Origin: Campylobacter showae
GTDB lineage: Bacteria > Campylobacterota > Campylobacteria > Campylobacterales > Campylobacteraceae
Assembly (NCBI RefSeq): GCF_004803815.1
Contig: NZ_CP012544.1
Span: 310,001-374,000 of the forward strand
Direction of reading: 5' to 3'
DNA: 64,000 bases
Positions 17,437-24,861 of this stretch are shown one piece after another (position 1 is the stretch's first letter; every line of letters starts with the position of its first letter). Under the pieces are notes generated by a model. That model had not been told where the DNA came from. It searched no databases and saw only the letters and a program-made list of their open reading frames with translations. The position numbers and the translations under genes were made by a program.

Positions 17437-19065
17437 TTACTCCGCTTTCATCTGCTCGGCGGCAGGCACTTTAGGCAGTCCGGGCATCAGCATCGTCGAT
17501 CCGCTAACCGCCACGATAAAGCCCGCTCCGCCGCGGATCTCAAGCGCGCTAACCTCGAAGCTAAAGCCTTTCGGCCTTCCTAGCAGCTTAGCGTCCGAGC
17601 TAAAGCTATACTGCGTCTTTGCGACGCAAACGGGCAAACTCTCAAAGCCTAGGCGCGAAATCTCGGCCAGATCCTCCTGCGCGCGCGGGCTAAAGACGAC
17701 GTCTTTGGCGCCGTAAATTTTAGTCGCGATCTTTTCGATCTTGGTTTTGACGGAGTCGGCGGACTCATACGTGAATTTTATCTCGCGAGCCGGTTTTTCG
17801 CAGATTTGCGCGACTTTTTTGGCTAGATCCTCCGTGCCTGCGCTTCCTTTTAAAAAGCCCTCGCACACGCTAAACTCGGCTCCCAACTCCTCGCAAAGAG
17901 CCCGCACGTGAGCGATCTCCTCGTCCGAGTCCGTGGCAAATTTATTTAGCGCGACGATGACGTTTTGGTTAAAGTTTTTGAGATTTTCTATGTGGGCTTT
18001 TAGGTTTTCGCCGCCTAGCTTTAGCGCTTCTAAATTTGGCTGAGAGATACCGTCTTTATCGCAGCCGCCGTTATATTTTAGCGAGCGGATGGTGCTTACT
18101 AGCACGACGCATTTTGGCGCGAGGCCCGCGGTGCGGCACTTGATATCGAGGAACTTTTGCGCTCCTAGCTCAGCACCAAAACCCGCCTCTGTTACGACGT
18201 AGCCCGCTAAATTTAGCGCCGTTTTGGTCGCGATCACGCTGTTGCAGCCGTGCGCGATGTTTGCAAACGGTCCGCCGTGGATGAGTACGGGCGTGCCCTC
18301 GAGCGTTTGCACGAGGTTTGGTTTTATCGCCTCTTTTAGCAGTACGCAGACGGCATCCGCGCAGTTTAGGGATTTTGCGCGCACGAGGCCGCCCTCTTTA
18401 TCGTAGGCGACGACGATGTTCTCTACCCGCTCTTTTAGATTTTTTAGGTCGGTTGCTAGGCAGAGGATCGCCATTATTTCGCTAGCGGCCGTGATTACGA
18501 AGCCGTCCTTGCGGGTAAATTTATTGCTCTTTTCAAGGCCGATCTCGATCTCTCTTAGCGAGCGGTCGTTCATATCCATGCAGCGCTTGAAAACGACGCG
18601 CGCAGGATCGATATTTAGGGCGTTGCCGTGGTGGATGTGATTATCTAGCATCGCCGCGATGAGGTTATTTGCCGAGGTGATAGCGTGAAAGTCGGCGTTA
18701 AAGTGCAGGTTGATATCCTCGCTCGGCGTCACTTGCGAGTAGCCGCCGCCCGTCGCTCCGCCCTTTATACCGAAAACAGGCCCCAAGCTCGGCTCTCTAA
18801 GCGCGGCGCACACGCTTTTGCCGATACGCGCTAAGCCGTCTGATAGCCCGACGGTCACGGTCGTTTTGCCCTCGCCGTACGGGGTCGGATTGGTTGCGGT
18901 AACTAGGATGAGGTTTGCGCCGGACGCGCTGTCTAGTCGCGGCTCGATCTTGGCTTTTAGCTTACCGAAGGTATCCAGCTCCTCCTCGCCTAGCCCCAGT
19001 TTTGCGCCGATTTTTACGATATTTTGCGGCTTTGCGCTCGCTTCTATTTCTCTGTCGCTTAGCAT
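17437..19065 (-). CDS. fhs: Formate--tetrahydrofolate ligase
   Basis: Fhs makes 10-formyl-THF from formate, THF and ATP in one-carbon metabolism. The 542-residue protein carries the P-loop TPYGEGKTTVTVGL at about residue 62 and the conserved REPSLGPVFGIKGGATGGGY segment that follows. It is slightly shorter than typical members (about 555) but both ends are intact, including the C-terminal GFIVAVSGSTMLMPGLPK. It appears monocistronic, bounded by a terminator-like hairpin. Confidence 0.97.
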   Translation of the reverse strand: MLSDREIEASAKPQNIVKIGAKLGLGEEELDTFGKLKAKIEPRLDSASGANLILVTATNPTPYGEGKTTVTVGLSDGLARIGKSVCAALREPSLGPVFGIKGGATGGGYSQVTPSEDINLHFNADFHAITSANNLIAAMLDNHIHHGNALNIDPARVVFKRCMDMNDRSLREIEIGLEKSNKFTRKDGFVITAASEIMAILCLATDLKNLKERVENIVVAYDKEGGLVRAKSLNCADAVCVLLKEAIKPNLVQTLEGTPVLIHGGPFANIAHGCNSVIATKTALNLAGYVVTEAGFGAELGAQKFLDIKCRTAGLAPKCVVLVSTIRSLKYNGGCDKDGISQPNLEALKLGGENLKAHIENLKNFNQNVIVALNKFATDSDEEIAHVRALCEELGAEFSVCEGFLKGSAGTEDLAKKVAQICEKPAREIKFTYESADSVKTKIEKIATKIYGAKDVVFSPRAQEDLAEISRLGFESLPVCVAKTQYSFSSDAKLLGRPKGFSFEVSALEIRGGAGFIVAVSGSTMLMPGLPKVPAAEQMKAE

Positions 19066-19198
19066 CGTCTTTCCTTAAAAATTTGATTTAAAATGATTTT
19101 GTAATTTTACCTCGCAAATGCGAAAAATCTCATTAAATTTTAGCCGCTCGTAATCAAATTTGGGCTAAATTTGAAACTAAATTTGGTAAAGGATCGCT

Positions 19199-19795
19199 AT
19201 GAAGGCGCTAAACGTTTTGCTTTTTGACGGATTTACTACGATGGACGCGCTGGGGCCTGCCGAGGCGCTATCTAGGGCGCTGGATGGCGAGCTAAAGTGC
19301 TATGAGATAGAGTATTTCTCGGCTACTGGCGGACTTGTCGGCGGCAGTACGAGTGCTAAAATTTGGACGCGAAAGCTAAGCGAGATCGCCAAATTTGACG
19401 TCTTGCTAGTGCCGGGCGGTTTTGCGGCTAGGGAGCTTGCGCATGATGGCGAGTTTATCGCGGCTCTAGGCGAGCTATCGCGCAGACACGAGTACGTGAT
19501 CGCGGTATGCACGGGCTCGGTTTTGCTAGCTAAAACAGGGCTTTTGGACGGCGTGGAGGCCACAAGTAACAAGCTGTCATGGCAGTGGGCGACCTCGGAG
19601 GCTCCTAGCGTACGCTGGGTGCGTGCTGCTAGGTGGTGCGTTAGCGGGAAATTTTACACCAGCTCGGGCGTGAGCGCGGGCATCGACGCGGCTCTGGGTT
19701 TTATCGCGGATATGCACGGACGAGACGAGGCGCAGAGGATCGCCGTGACGATGGAGTATGTGTGGAATAGCGACAAAAACGCGGATCTGTTTTAA
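19199..19795 (+). CDS. DJ-1/PfpI family protein
   Basis: A 198-residue single-domain class I glutamine-amidotransferase-like protein. The nucleophile-elbow cysteine is C104 in AVCTGSVLLA, and LLFDGFTTMDALGP at the N terminus supplies the conserved acidic side chain (D16 region). The family includes chaperones, glyoxalases and amidases; the version with FDGF near the N terminus is common in AraC-less stand-alone proteins related to isonitrile hydratase. The precise activity is unknown. Start chosen after a ggatcgct ribosome-binding stretch. Confidence 0.85.
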   Translation: MKALNVLLFDGFTTMDALGPAEALSRALDGELKCYEIEYFSATGGLVGGSTSAKIWTRKLSEIAKFDVLLVPGGFAARELAHDGEFIAALGELSRRHEYVIAVCTGSVLLAKTGLLDGVEATSNKLSWQWATSEAPSVRWVRAARWCVSGKFYTSSGVSAGIDAALGFIADMHGRDEAQRIAVTMEYVWNSDKNADLF

Positions 19796-20065
19796 AATTT
19801 GGCGTGCGGCGGCCGCGGGAATTTGACGGCTAAATTTTAGCCGAGTCAAATTTTGAGGCACCGTGCCTAAAAGATGCGTGAAAAACGAATTTACAAAATT
19901 AGCCGTTTAAAAGCACGGGTATAAAAAGAGCAAATTTAGTCTGATATTCGGAGGGCTTCCAAATTTACGGCAAAAAAGCAAATAATCCAAAACAATGCAA
20001 ATTTTACTGCCAAAAATCGCGAATTTTATAAATTTAGCGGTTTTAGGCGACAGACTTATCGCCGT

Positions 20066-20323
20066 TTAGAGCGTTTTAAGCTTTTCGCGCACCAAGGCAA
20101 CGTAAATCATCGCTAGCGTCGTCGCAAACCAGATGACGTAAGGTAAGCAAAAAACAAAAGGCTTTTCGTAGTAGTCGTATTGCACGCCGACGTTGCGGCC
20201 GATGTAGAGGTAAAAGCCGCCTACAATGATGACGTAAAGCACGGTAGCGACGGCGTCGCAGGCACGAACTAGTTTGCTTAGCGGGCGCTTAGGTTCTGTT
20301 TTGGTTACGTGATCGTTATTCAT
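20066..20323 (-). CDS. Small membrane protein, unknown
   Basis: An 85-residue protein starting MNNDHVTKTEPKR after a clear AGGAGAAAAA ribosome-binding site; an in-frame upstream ATG at 20356 lacks one, so the shorter start is preferred. It has two hydrophobic segments (VATVLYVIIVGGFYLYIG and FVFCLPYVIWFATTLAMIYV) separated by a charged Tyr-rich loop, and a basic C-terminal tail. No family recognised. It is divergent from the gene at 20492, and the 168-base gap between them holds a 13-base G tract. Confidence 0.6.
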   Translation of the reverse strand: MNNDHVTKTEPKRPLSKLVRACDAVATVLYVIIVGGFYLYIGRNVGVQYDYYEKPFVFCLPYVIWFATTLAMIYVALVREKLKTL

Positions 20324-20443
20324 TTTTTCTCCTTTATTTTTGGGAAATGTTATCATAATTAGCGTAAAATTTTGATGACATATAGTAATTTTTAAAGCAA
20401 AAAATTCACAACCAAAAAATAATAAAATTTAAGCGGATTTTAT

Positions 20444-20456
20444 GGGGGGGGGGGGG
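20444..20456 (+). repeat. Homopolymeric G tract (13 G)
   Basis: Thirteen consecutive G residues, 36 bases upstream of the start codon at 20492 and 120 bases upstream of the divergent gene's start. Such tracts in Campylobacter change length by slipped-strand mispairing. With 13 G, an ATG overlapping the tract reads four Gly codons and then a stop; I checked that one extra G still gives only a short leader peptide that ends before 20492. The tract is therefore more likely to act on promoter spacing or leader translation than to switch a coding frame. Confidence 0.9.
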
Positions 20457-20491
20457 TAGAATACGCTCTTATTTCACTTTAAAGGATAAAA

Positions 20492-20881
20492 ATGAATTTT
20501 TATTTTTTTGACGCAAAAGATTTAAGGCGCGCCGGTAGGTTTTTGGCTATTTTTATATCGTTTATTATCGGCATCGGAGTCAGCGTTTTGTGCGTTCATT
20601 TTTTAAAAGACGATAGCTACTCTTTGTTATTTATAGTTGTTATCCCTTTGGTATATTTCGGGCTTAAATTTTATTCAAAATGCCCAAACTGCAAAAAGAG
20701 TTTTTGTACTAGAAAAATAGGTCAAGAGACGTTGCGGGAAGAGTTGGCGAAAGGGACTAAGAAGGTGGATAACAGAACGGTAAGTACGACTTTTAGGATA
20801 AAAGATATAGAAATTTATACCAAATGCGCTAAATGCGGTTTTGAAAATTTTTATACGGTAACCAAAAAAACAGAGGTGTAA
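20492..20881 (+). CDS. Membrane protein with zinc-ribbon cysteine pairs
   Basis: A 129-residue protein. Two hydrophobic helices (about 15-35 and 42-60) are followed by CPNCKKSFC, a charged region, and CAKCGFENFY near the C terminus. The two CxxC pairs could make one zinc ribbon on the cytoplasmic side. Family not recognised. It starts after an aaaggat ribosome-binding site and 36 bases downstream of the G tract, so its expression may vary with tract length. Confidence 0.6.
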   Translation: MNFYFFDAKDLRRAGRFLAIFISFIIGIGVSVLCVHFLKDDSYSLLFIVVIPLVYFGLKFYSKCPNCKKSFCTRKIGQETLREELAKGTKKVDNRTVSTTFRIKDIEIYTKCAKCGFENFYTVTKKTEV

Positions 20882-20933
20882 TTTTTTAAGGATTTTAAAC
20901 ATCTTAAAAAAATTTAATCAATAGGAGCAAAAA

Positions 20934-21656
20934 ATGCTAAACGAAAATTTTAAAAAATGGGCTTTGGGTTTTAGCGGTTGTGACGGCGGCGATATCGGTA
21001 ACGCCGAGCATCCTAGTGTTTGGTTATGCGGGATAGAGTGGGGCGGCGGGTTTAAACCTGAAGAGTTGGCCGACGAGTTTAAGGATGACGTTAGCAAGCC
21101 GTCCGCAGGATACGAGAGTCACGAGCGAAATTTGGCGTATCAATATAATATCAAAGCCCTTAAGCTGCTTTGCGCGATTAACGGAGCGAGCGATCATGTC
21201 AAATTTAACGAAACCGTAAAGCCGTTTACGCAAGGTGCAAAGGGGTATTTTAAGCTAAATTTGTATCCGCTTGCGTTTAAAAATACTAGTCATAGCCTCT
21301 GGAGCGAGGGGTTTGCTAAGGCAACCGGTATAGAAAATAAGAGTGAATATATACGCTGGATAGAGCAAAATCGCTTCCCTAAACTTAGGGCATGGGCAAA
21401 AGAGCGCAAGCCACGCCTAATAATCTGCGTGGGAATAAGCTATAAGAACGAATTTATCGCGGCATTTGGCGGCGAGGGCGTGCAGGTGAAGGAAGCGGTC
21501 GCAGGCGGTAAGAAATTTTATTATTTTAAAAACGAGGCTGGCACAATCGTGGCGATAACGTATTTCTTGGGCAATCCACACGGTTTAAATTCTGACGCGG
21601 CGATAAAAGCTACTGGAGAGAAAATAGCTCAAATTTTAGCTCAAAACAGCAAATAA
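20934..21656 (+). CDS. Conserved hypothetical protein
   Basis: A soluble 240-residue protein with an AGGAGCAAAAA ribosome-binding stretch before the ATG. Visible landmarks are WLCGIEWGGGF near the N terminus, KLNLYPLAFKN in the middle, PRLIICVGISYKNEF, and a C-terminal TYFLGNPHGLNS. The order 'G-x-E ... N-x-YP ... ICVG ... NPHG' is faintly reminiscent of the uracil-DNA glycosylase fold, but motifs do not match well enough to claim that. It is 52 bases downstream of the zinc-ribbon gene and may share its promoter and G-tract control. Confidence 0.6.
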   Translation: MLNENFKKWALGFSGCDGGDIGNAEHPSVWLCGIEWGGGFKPEELADEFKDDVSKPSAGYESHERNLAYQYNIKALKLLCAINGASDHVKFNETVKPFTQGAKGYFKLNLYPLAFKNTSHSLWSEGFAKATGIENKSEYIRWIEQNRFPKLRAWAKERKPRLIICVGISYKNEFIAAFGGEGVQVKEAVAGGKKFYYFKNEAGTIVAITYFLGNPHGLNSDAAIKATGEKIAQILAQNSK

Positions 21657-21706
21657 ACTTAGCGTTAAAGGCATTAAATAACTAAAATTTACCGTGATCG
21701 CACGCC

Positions 21707-21750
21707 AAAAAAACGGCGAGTGTGATTTGAGTGTACTTCACGCACTCGCC
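21707..21750 (-). terminator. Intrinsic terminator of the repeat-protein gene
   Basis: On the minus strand GGCGAGTGCGTGA pairs with TCACACTCGCC (one bulge) and is followed by G and then seven T. It starts 13 bases past the stop of the gene at 21764-22099. Confidence 0.75.
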
Positions 21751-21763
21751 AAATTTGCCCCCG

Positions 21764-22099
21764 CTACCACAGTTTTAGGCATACTTGCCCTATTATGACG
21801 GCGATAGGAGCTCCGTTTATGTCGTAAGTGTTGCTAGAGTTTGAGCCAAAATCAGGCTTAACGACGTTGCCCTGTATCACCCAGGTGTTGCTTGAGTTTG
21901 CGCCGTATTTGGGTTTTATTTTTCTCCCGTCAAACTCAAAGGTGTTAGAGGAGTTAGCTCCAGTTTTGGGCTTTAGCACGCCGCCGTCAAATTCAAAAGT
22001 ATTGTGCGTAGTTGCGCCGTATTTGGGCTTTAGCTCGTTGCCCTCGTATACCCAAGTGCCGTTTCCCGCAGACCTTCCGTCCCAGTTGATTTTGGGCAT
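21764..22099 (-). CDS. Short protein built of 19-residue tandem repeats
   Basis: A 111-residue protein made of about four 19-residue units with the consensus (W/F)-x-x-(D/E/Q)-G-x-x-(L/V/I)-K-P-x-(Y/T/F)-G-(A/S)-(N/T)-S-S-N-T, plus a shortened N-terminal unit and a degenerate last unit (YDINGAPIAVIIGQ). There is no signal peptide or membrane helix. The Gly/Asn turn spacing suggests a beta-hairpin or solenoid. Function unknown. It has its own terminator (21707-21750) and a TCCTCC/GGAGGA ribosome-binding site; it precedes no obvious partner on this strand. Confidence 0.65.
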   Translation of the reverse strand: MPKINWDGRSAGNGTWVYEGNELKPKYGATTHNTFEFDGGVLKPKTGANSSNTFEFDGRKIKPKYGANSSNTWVIQGNVVKPDFGSNSSNTYDINGAPIAVIIGQVCLKLW

Positions 22100-22128
22100 T
22101 TTATCCTCCTAAAATGAGTTATAATCAA

Positions 22129-24048
22129 TCATTTTGCGCGGCTTGCTTCTTTTGCTTTTACGGCTTCGTAAATTTCATCCGCGTTCGTCAAATTTGCGTC
22201 CAAAAACTCCTGCGCCTTTTTTAGCGTGCGTGCGCCCATGATGCCGTCGGCCTTGACGCCGATAGCCTTTTGCACGTATAAAATTTTCTCTTTTTGCGTG
22301 ATCTGCGGCGCTGTTTTGGCTGCGACGGTAGAGTTTGTTTCGCGCTCTTGGTCGCTAGAGTTCTCAAATTTAGCCGTCATCTCGCGAAATTTGGCCTCCA
22401 GGCTACGCGACGCCTCAAAGCGCTCGTCAAGCTGCATAAGAGTCGGCGCGTAACCAAAGCTAGATATCGCACCATAGATCGCGCCGACTGCTCCAAAGCC
22501 CGCTAAAATTTTAAAAAACAGCGAAAAAGCCTCTTTGTTTCGCATGCTTTGGCGGTACTCTTTGGGCACGGAGCTTCGGCGAATCAGCGTAACCAGCGCG
22601 CTAAGAGGCGCCAAGACGCACCAAGCCACGCCCGCGCAAAGGGCTAAAAATATAAGCGTATAGATAGGCGCCATGATGTAGCGCTCGGCTAAATTTTCGC
22701 CTAAAAATCCCGCCGTAAAAACCAGCGCAATCAGCCAAAACGCCGAGCCCAGCCCGAACCAAACCGCAGGCGAGTAAACGGGAGAGATTTTATCCAGGCA
22801 TTTTTTCATCGTATCGCCTAGCTTGCTTGCGGCACCCCTTGAGACGTAGCCGTCGCAGGCCTCTATCACGGCGTTTGCGGCCTCGGTTTGCGCGCCGTCT
22901 GTTTTAGCGATACGCTTTAGCGCGGAGTCTAGAGCTGGCTGCGAGCAGTATCGCGTGAAAAATTTAAACGCCTCGCGCCTAGTTATCTTGCCGTCGGCGT
23001 CAATCTTTTCTAGCATAGATATCTCGTCTGCGAAAAGATCGTCGAAAAACGGCGGCCTGATAAAGGCGTAGGGCGGGTTGCTAAAGCCCACCGCCTCGTA
23101 CTCCTTGCCAAGCAGGATAAAGTTTAGCCGTGTTATCGCGCTAGAACCCACGTAGGAAAACAGGTGCGAGCTCTCGTCGCCGCTCTCTTCGTCTTGATAA
23201 AACGGTATCGTTTGCGAGATAAATTTGCAGGTGCGCGCGCATAAAAAGTCCAAAAGCTCGTCGGCGTAGGCGCGCGATTTTATGCGTAAATTTACGCTGG
23301 GTTTCGCGTAGGCGCCGATGTTTGCTACCGTGGTAAAGTATCCGTGCCCGCTACACTGGGCGCACTGCACGTAGCCAGATCCCCCGCATCCGCCGCACCT
23401 AACAGTGCCAGATCCCGAGCAGCCGTAGCAGGTATTTGAGCCGCTGCCGCCGCATGACGAACAGCTCTCGTAGCGATACGTCACGTAGGTGCTGCCGTCC
23501 GAGTTATACTGCGTGTGAGGGCGATTTACGCCGCCGCTGCCTCCGCACGTGGAGCAGCTTTGTCGTCCGCGTCCGCCGCAGCTAGAGCAGGTTTTTTTAC
23601 CGCGTCCGCCGCACTCGCCGCAGCGCGTCTGCCCGTCACCGCCGCAGTTGTCGCAACGCTCGCTCATGCTAAATGGCTTAAAATCGTAATACCTAACCGT
23701 GCCGCCTGATTTCGCGACGGCTTCTTTTGCGTCTTGGCGTAGCTCGGCGAGTAAAATCTCGTGCAAATCGGCGCTATCTCTAGCCTGTAGCAAACACTCT
23801 CTGGCGTGATTTTCGTAGCCGCGCGTATCGTCGCCTCCGAAGTGTATCTGCTCCTTTGCGCCGCCAGCGATTTTGCTCTCTTCGCGCTTGCCGTAAAATT
23901 CCCACGTTACGGTCGCCGTCGCTTCAAAATCAAAAATTTCGTGCGAAATTTCTACCAAGTCCTCAGGCTTAGCTTGGTTGCCGTTTATTAGATTACACAG
24001 TCCTTTTAAAAACGGCTCGTGTAAACTTAGCTCGTCAAATTCGCTCAT
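22129..24048 (-). CDS. Large membrane protein with eight CxxCxGxG zinc motifs and PG-binding-like C terminus
   Basis: A 639-residue protein of unrecognised overall family. Residues 1-130 are unassigned. Residues 132-236 hold eight DnaJ-type CxxCxGxG motifs (starting at 132, 143, 154, 165, 196, 207, 218, 229), two blocks of four at 11-residue spacing with a Tyr/Thr-rich insert between them. Two or three membrane helices follow at about 425-490 and 510-535. A C-terminal stretch at about 583-618 (VQKAIGVKADGIMGARTLKK) resembles a peptidoglycan-binding repeat. There is no J domain, so this is not DnaJ. It is downstream of the YcxB-like gene by 20 bases and is probably co-transcribed. Confidence 0.7.
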   Translation of the reverse strand: MSEFDELSLHEPFLKGLCNLINGNQAKPEDLVEISHEIFDFEATATVTWEFYGKREESKIAGGAKEQIHFGGDDTRGYENHARECLLQARDSADLHEILLAELRQDAKEAVAKSGGTVRYYDFKPFSMSERCDNCGGDGQTRCGECGGRGKKTCSSCGGRGRQSCSTCGGSGGVNRPHTQYNSDGSTYVTYRYESCSSCGGSGSNTCYGCSGSGTVRCGGCGGSGYVQCAQCSGHGYFTTVANIGAYAKPSVNLRIKSRAYADELLDFLCARTCKFISQTIPFYQDEESGDESSHLFSYVGSSAITRLNFILLGKEYEAVGFSNPPYAFIRPPFFDDLFADEISMLEKIDADGKITRREAFKFFTRYCSQPALDSALKRIAKTDGAQTEAANAVIEACDGYVSRGAASKLGDTMKKCLDKISPVYSPAVWFGLGSAFWLIALVFTAGFLGENLAERYIMAPIYTLIFLALCAGVAWCVLAPLSALVTLIRRSSVPKEYRQSMRNKEAFSLFFKILAGFGAVGAIYGAISSFGYAPTLMQLDERFEASRSLEAKFREMTAKFENSSDQERETNSTVAAKTAPQITQKEKILYVQKAIGVKADGIMGARTLKKAQEFLDANLTNADEIYEAVKAKEASRAK

Positions 24049-24068
24049 TTTAAATCCTAAATTTGATT

Positions 24069-24638
24069 TTACGCGTCTAGCTTCGCGCGTTTTTTTATCT
24101 CGCTTAAAAACTCCGCCCCGCCGTCTGCGAAAGCCTCGCGTGGCACGGCGTAAAACATGGAGTTTGCGATGATAACGACGACGAAACTACCGACGTAGCG
24201 AGCGTCGCTGATGACGTTATAAAAATATCTGCCCTCGCCGAATTTGCTTTTTTGCACGAAAAACCCATCCTCTAAGATCACGCTTTTTGATCCGAATTCG
24301 CCGTAGTTTGCTTTATTTATCAGCGCGCGAGTAAGCAGCCAAGGCCGCAGCCCAGTAGCGTAAAGCAGAGTAAAAAATGCGGCCATCCACGATAGGTAGG
24401 CTAGATTTTCCACGCCGCTAAAACCGTAATCCCTAAGCAAGTCGCTAAGCTCCCTGAAGTAAAATTTGACGCACAAAAGCGTGATAAAAAACATGCCAAG
24501 AGCCGACGCCGTAAAGTCGCATATACGTATGTTTCGCATAAATTTATCGCCCTTATAAACAATCTTGCCCACCTCGCGCGTCATGGCTTTATACTCGGCG
24601 CTAGGCTTTATCTCAAAGTCGGCTTTCAAATTTGACAT
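24069..24638 (-). CDS. YcxB-like membrane protein
   Basis: A 189-residue protein with two membrane helices (about 45-62 and 80-98), then a soluble C-terminal domain. That domain shows a PH-like pattern with VILEDGFFVQKSKFGEGRYF, an exposed strand VVVIIANSMFYAVPREAF, and a closing helix. This matches the YcxB-like family (PF14317), whose function is unknown. It lies 20 bases upstream of the CxxCxGxG protein gene on the same strand. Family assignment by pattern only. Confidence 0.6.
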   Translation of the reverse strand: MSNLKADFEIKPSAEYKAMTREVGKIVYKGDKFMRNIRICDFTASALGMFFITLLCVKFYFRELSDLLRDYGFSGVENLAYLSWMAAFFTLLYATGLRPWLLTRALINKANYGEFGSKSVILEDGFFVQKSKFGEGRYFYNVISDARYVGSFVVVIIANSMFYAVPREAFADGGAEFLSEIKKRAKLDA

Positions 24639-24861
24639 TTGCTTCCTTTAAATTTTGATGAGATATTATCAAATTTGGCCTAAATTTACGCTATTTTTAA
24701 AATCGCCGCTAAAACGATAATTAAGCCCAAATTTAGTAAAATCGCCGCCAAGACGCGAGGTCGCGTAATACGTTAAAAGGCAAACTATGCAAAACTCAAC
24801 CGCGTAAATTCCGCTAAATTTAAACCGAGTCAACCAATCAATTTAAATTTAAGGCAGAATC

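Noticed and set aside
20934-21656. Uracil-DNA glycosylase identity for the 240-residue protein
   Set aside because: The order of motifs is only loosely similar, and the catalytic motifs do not match.
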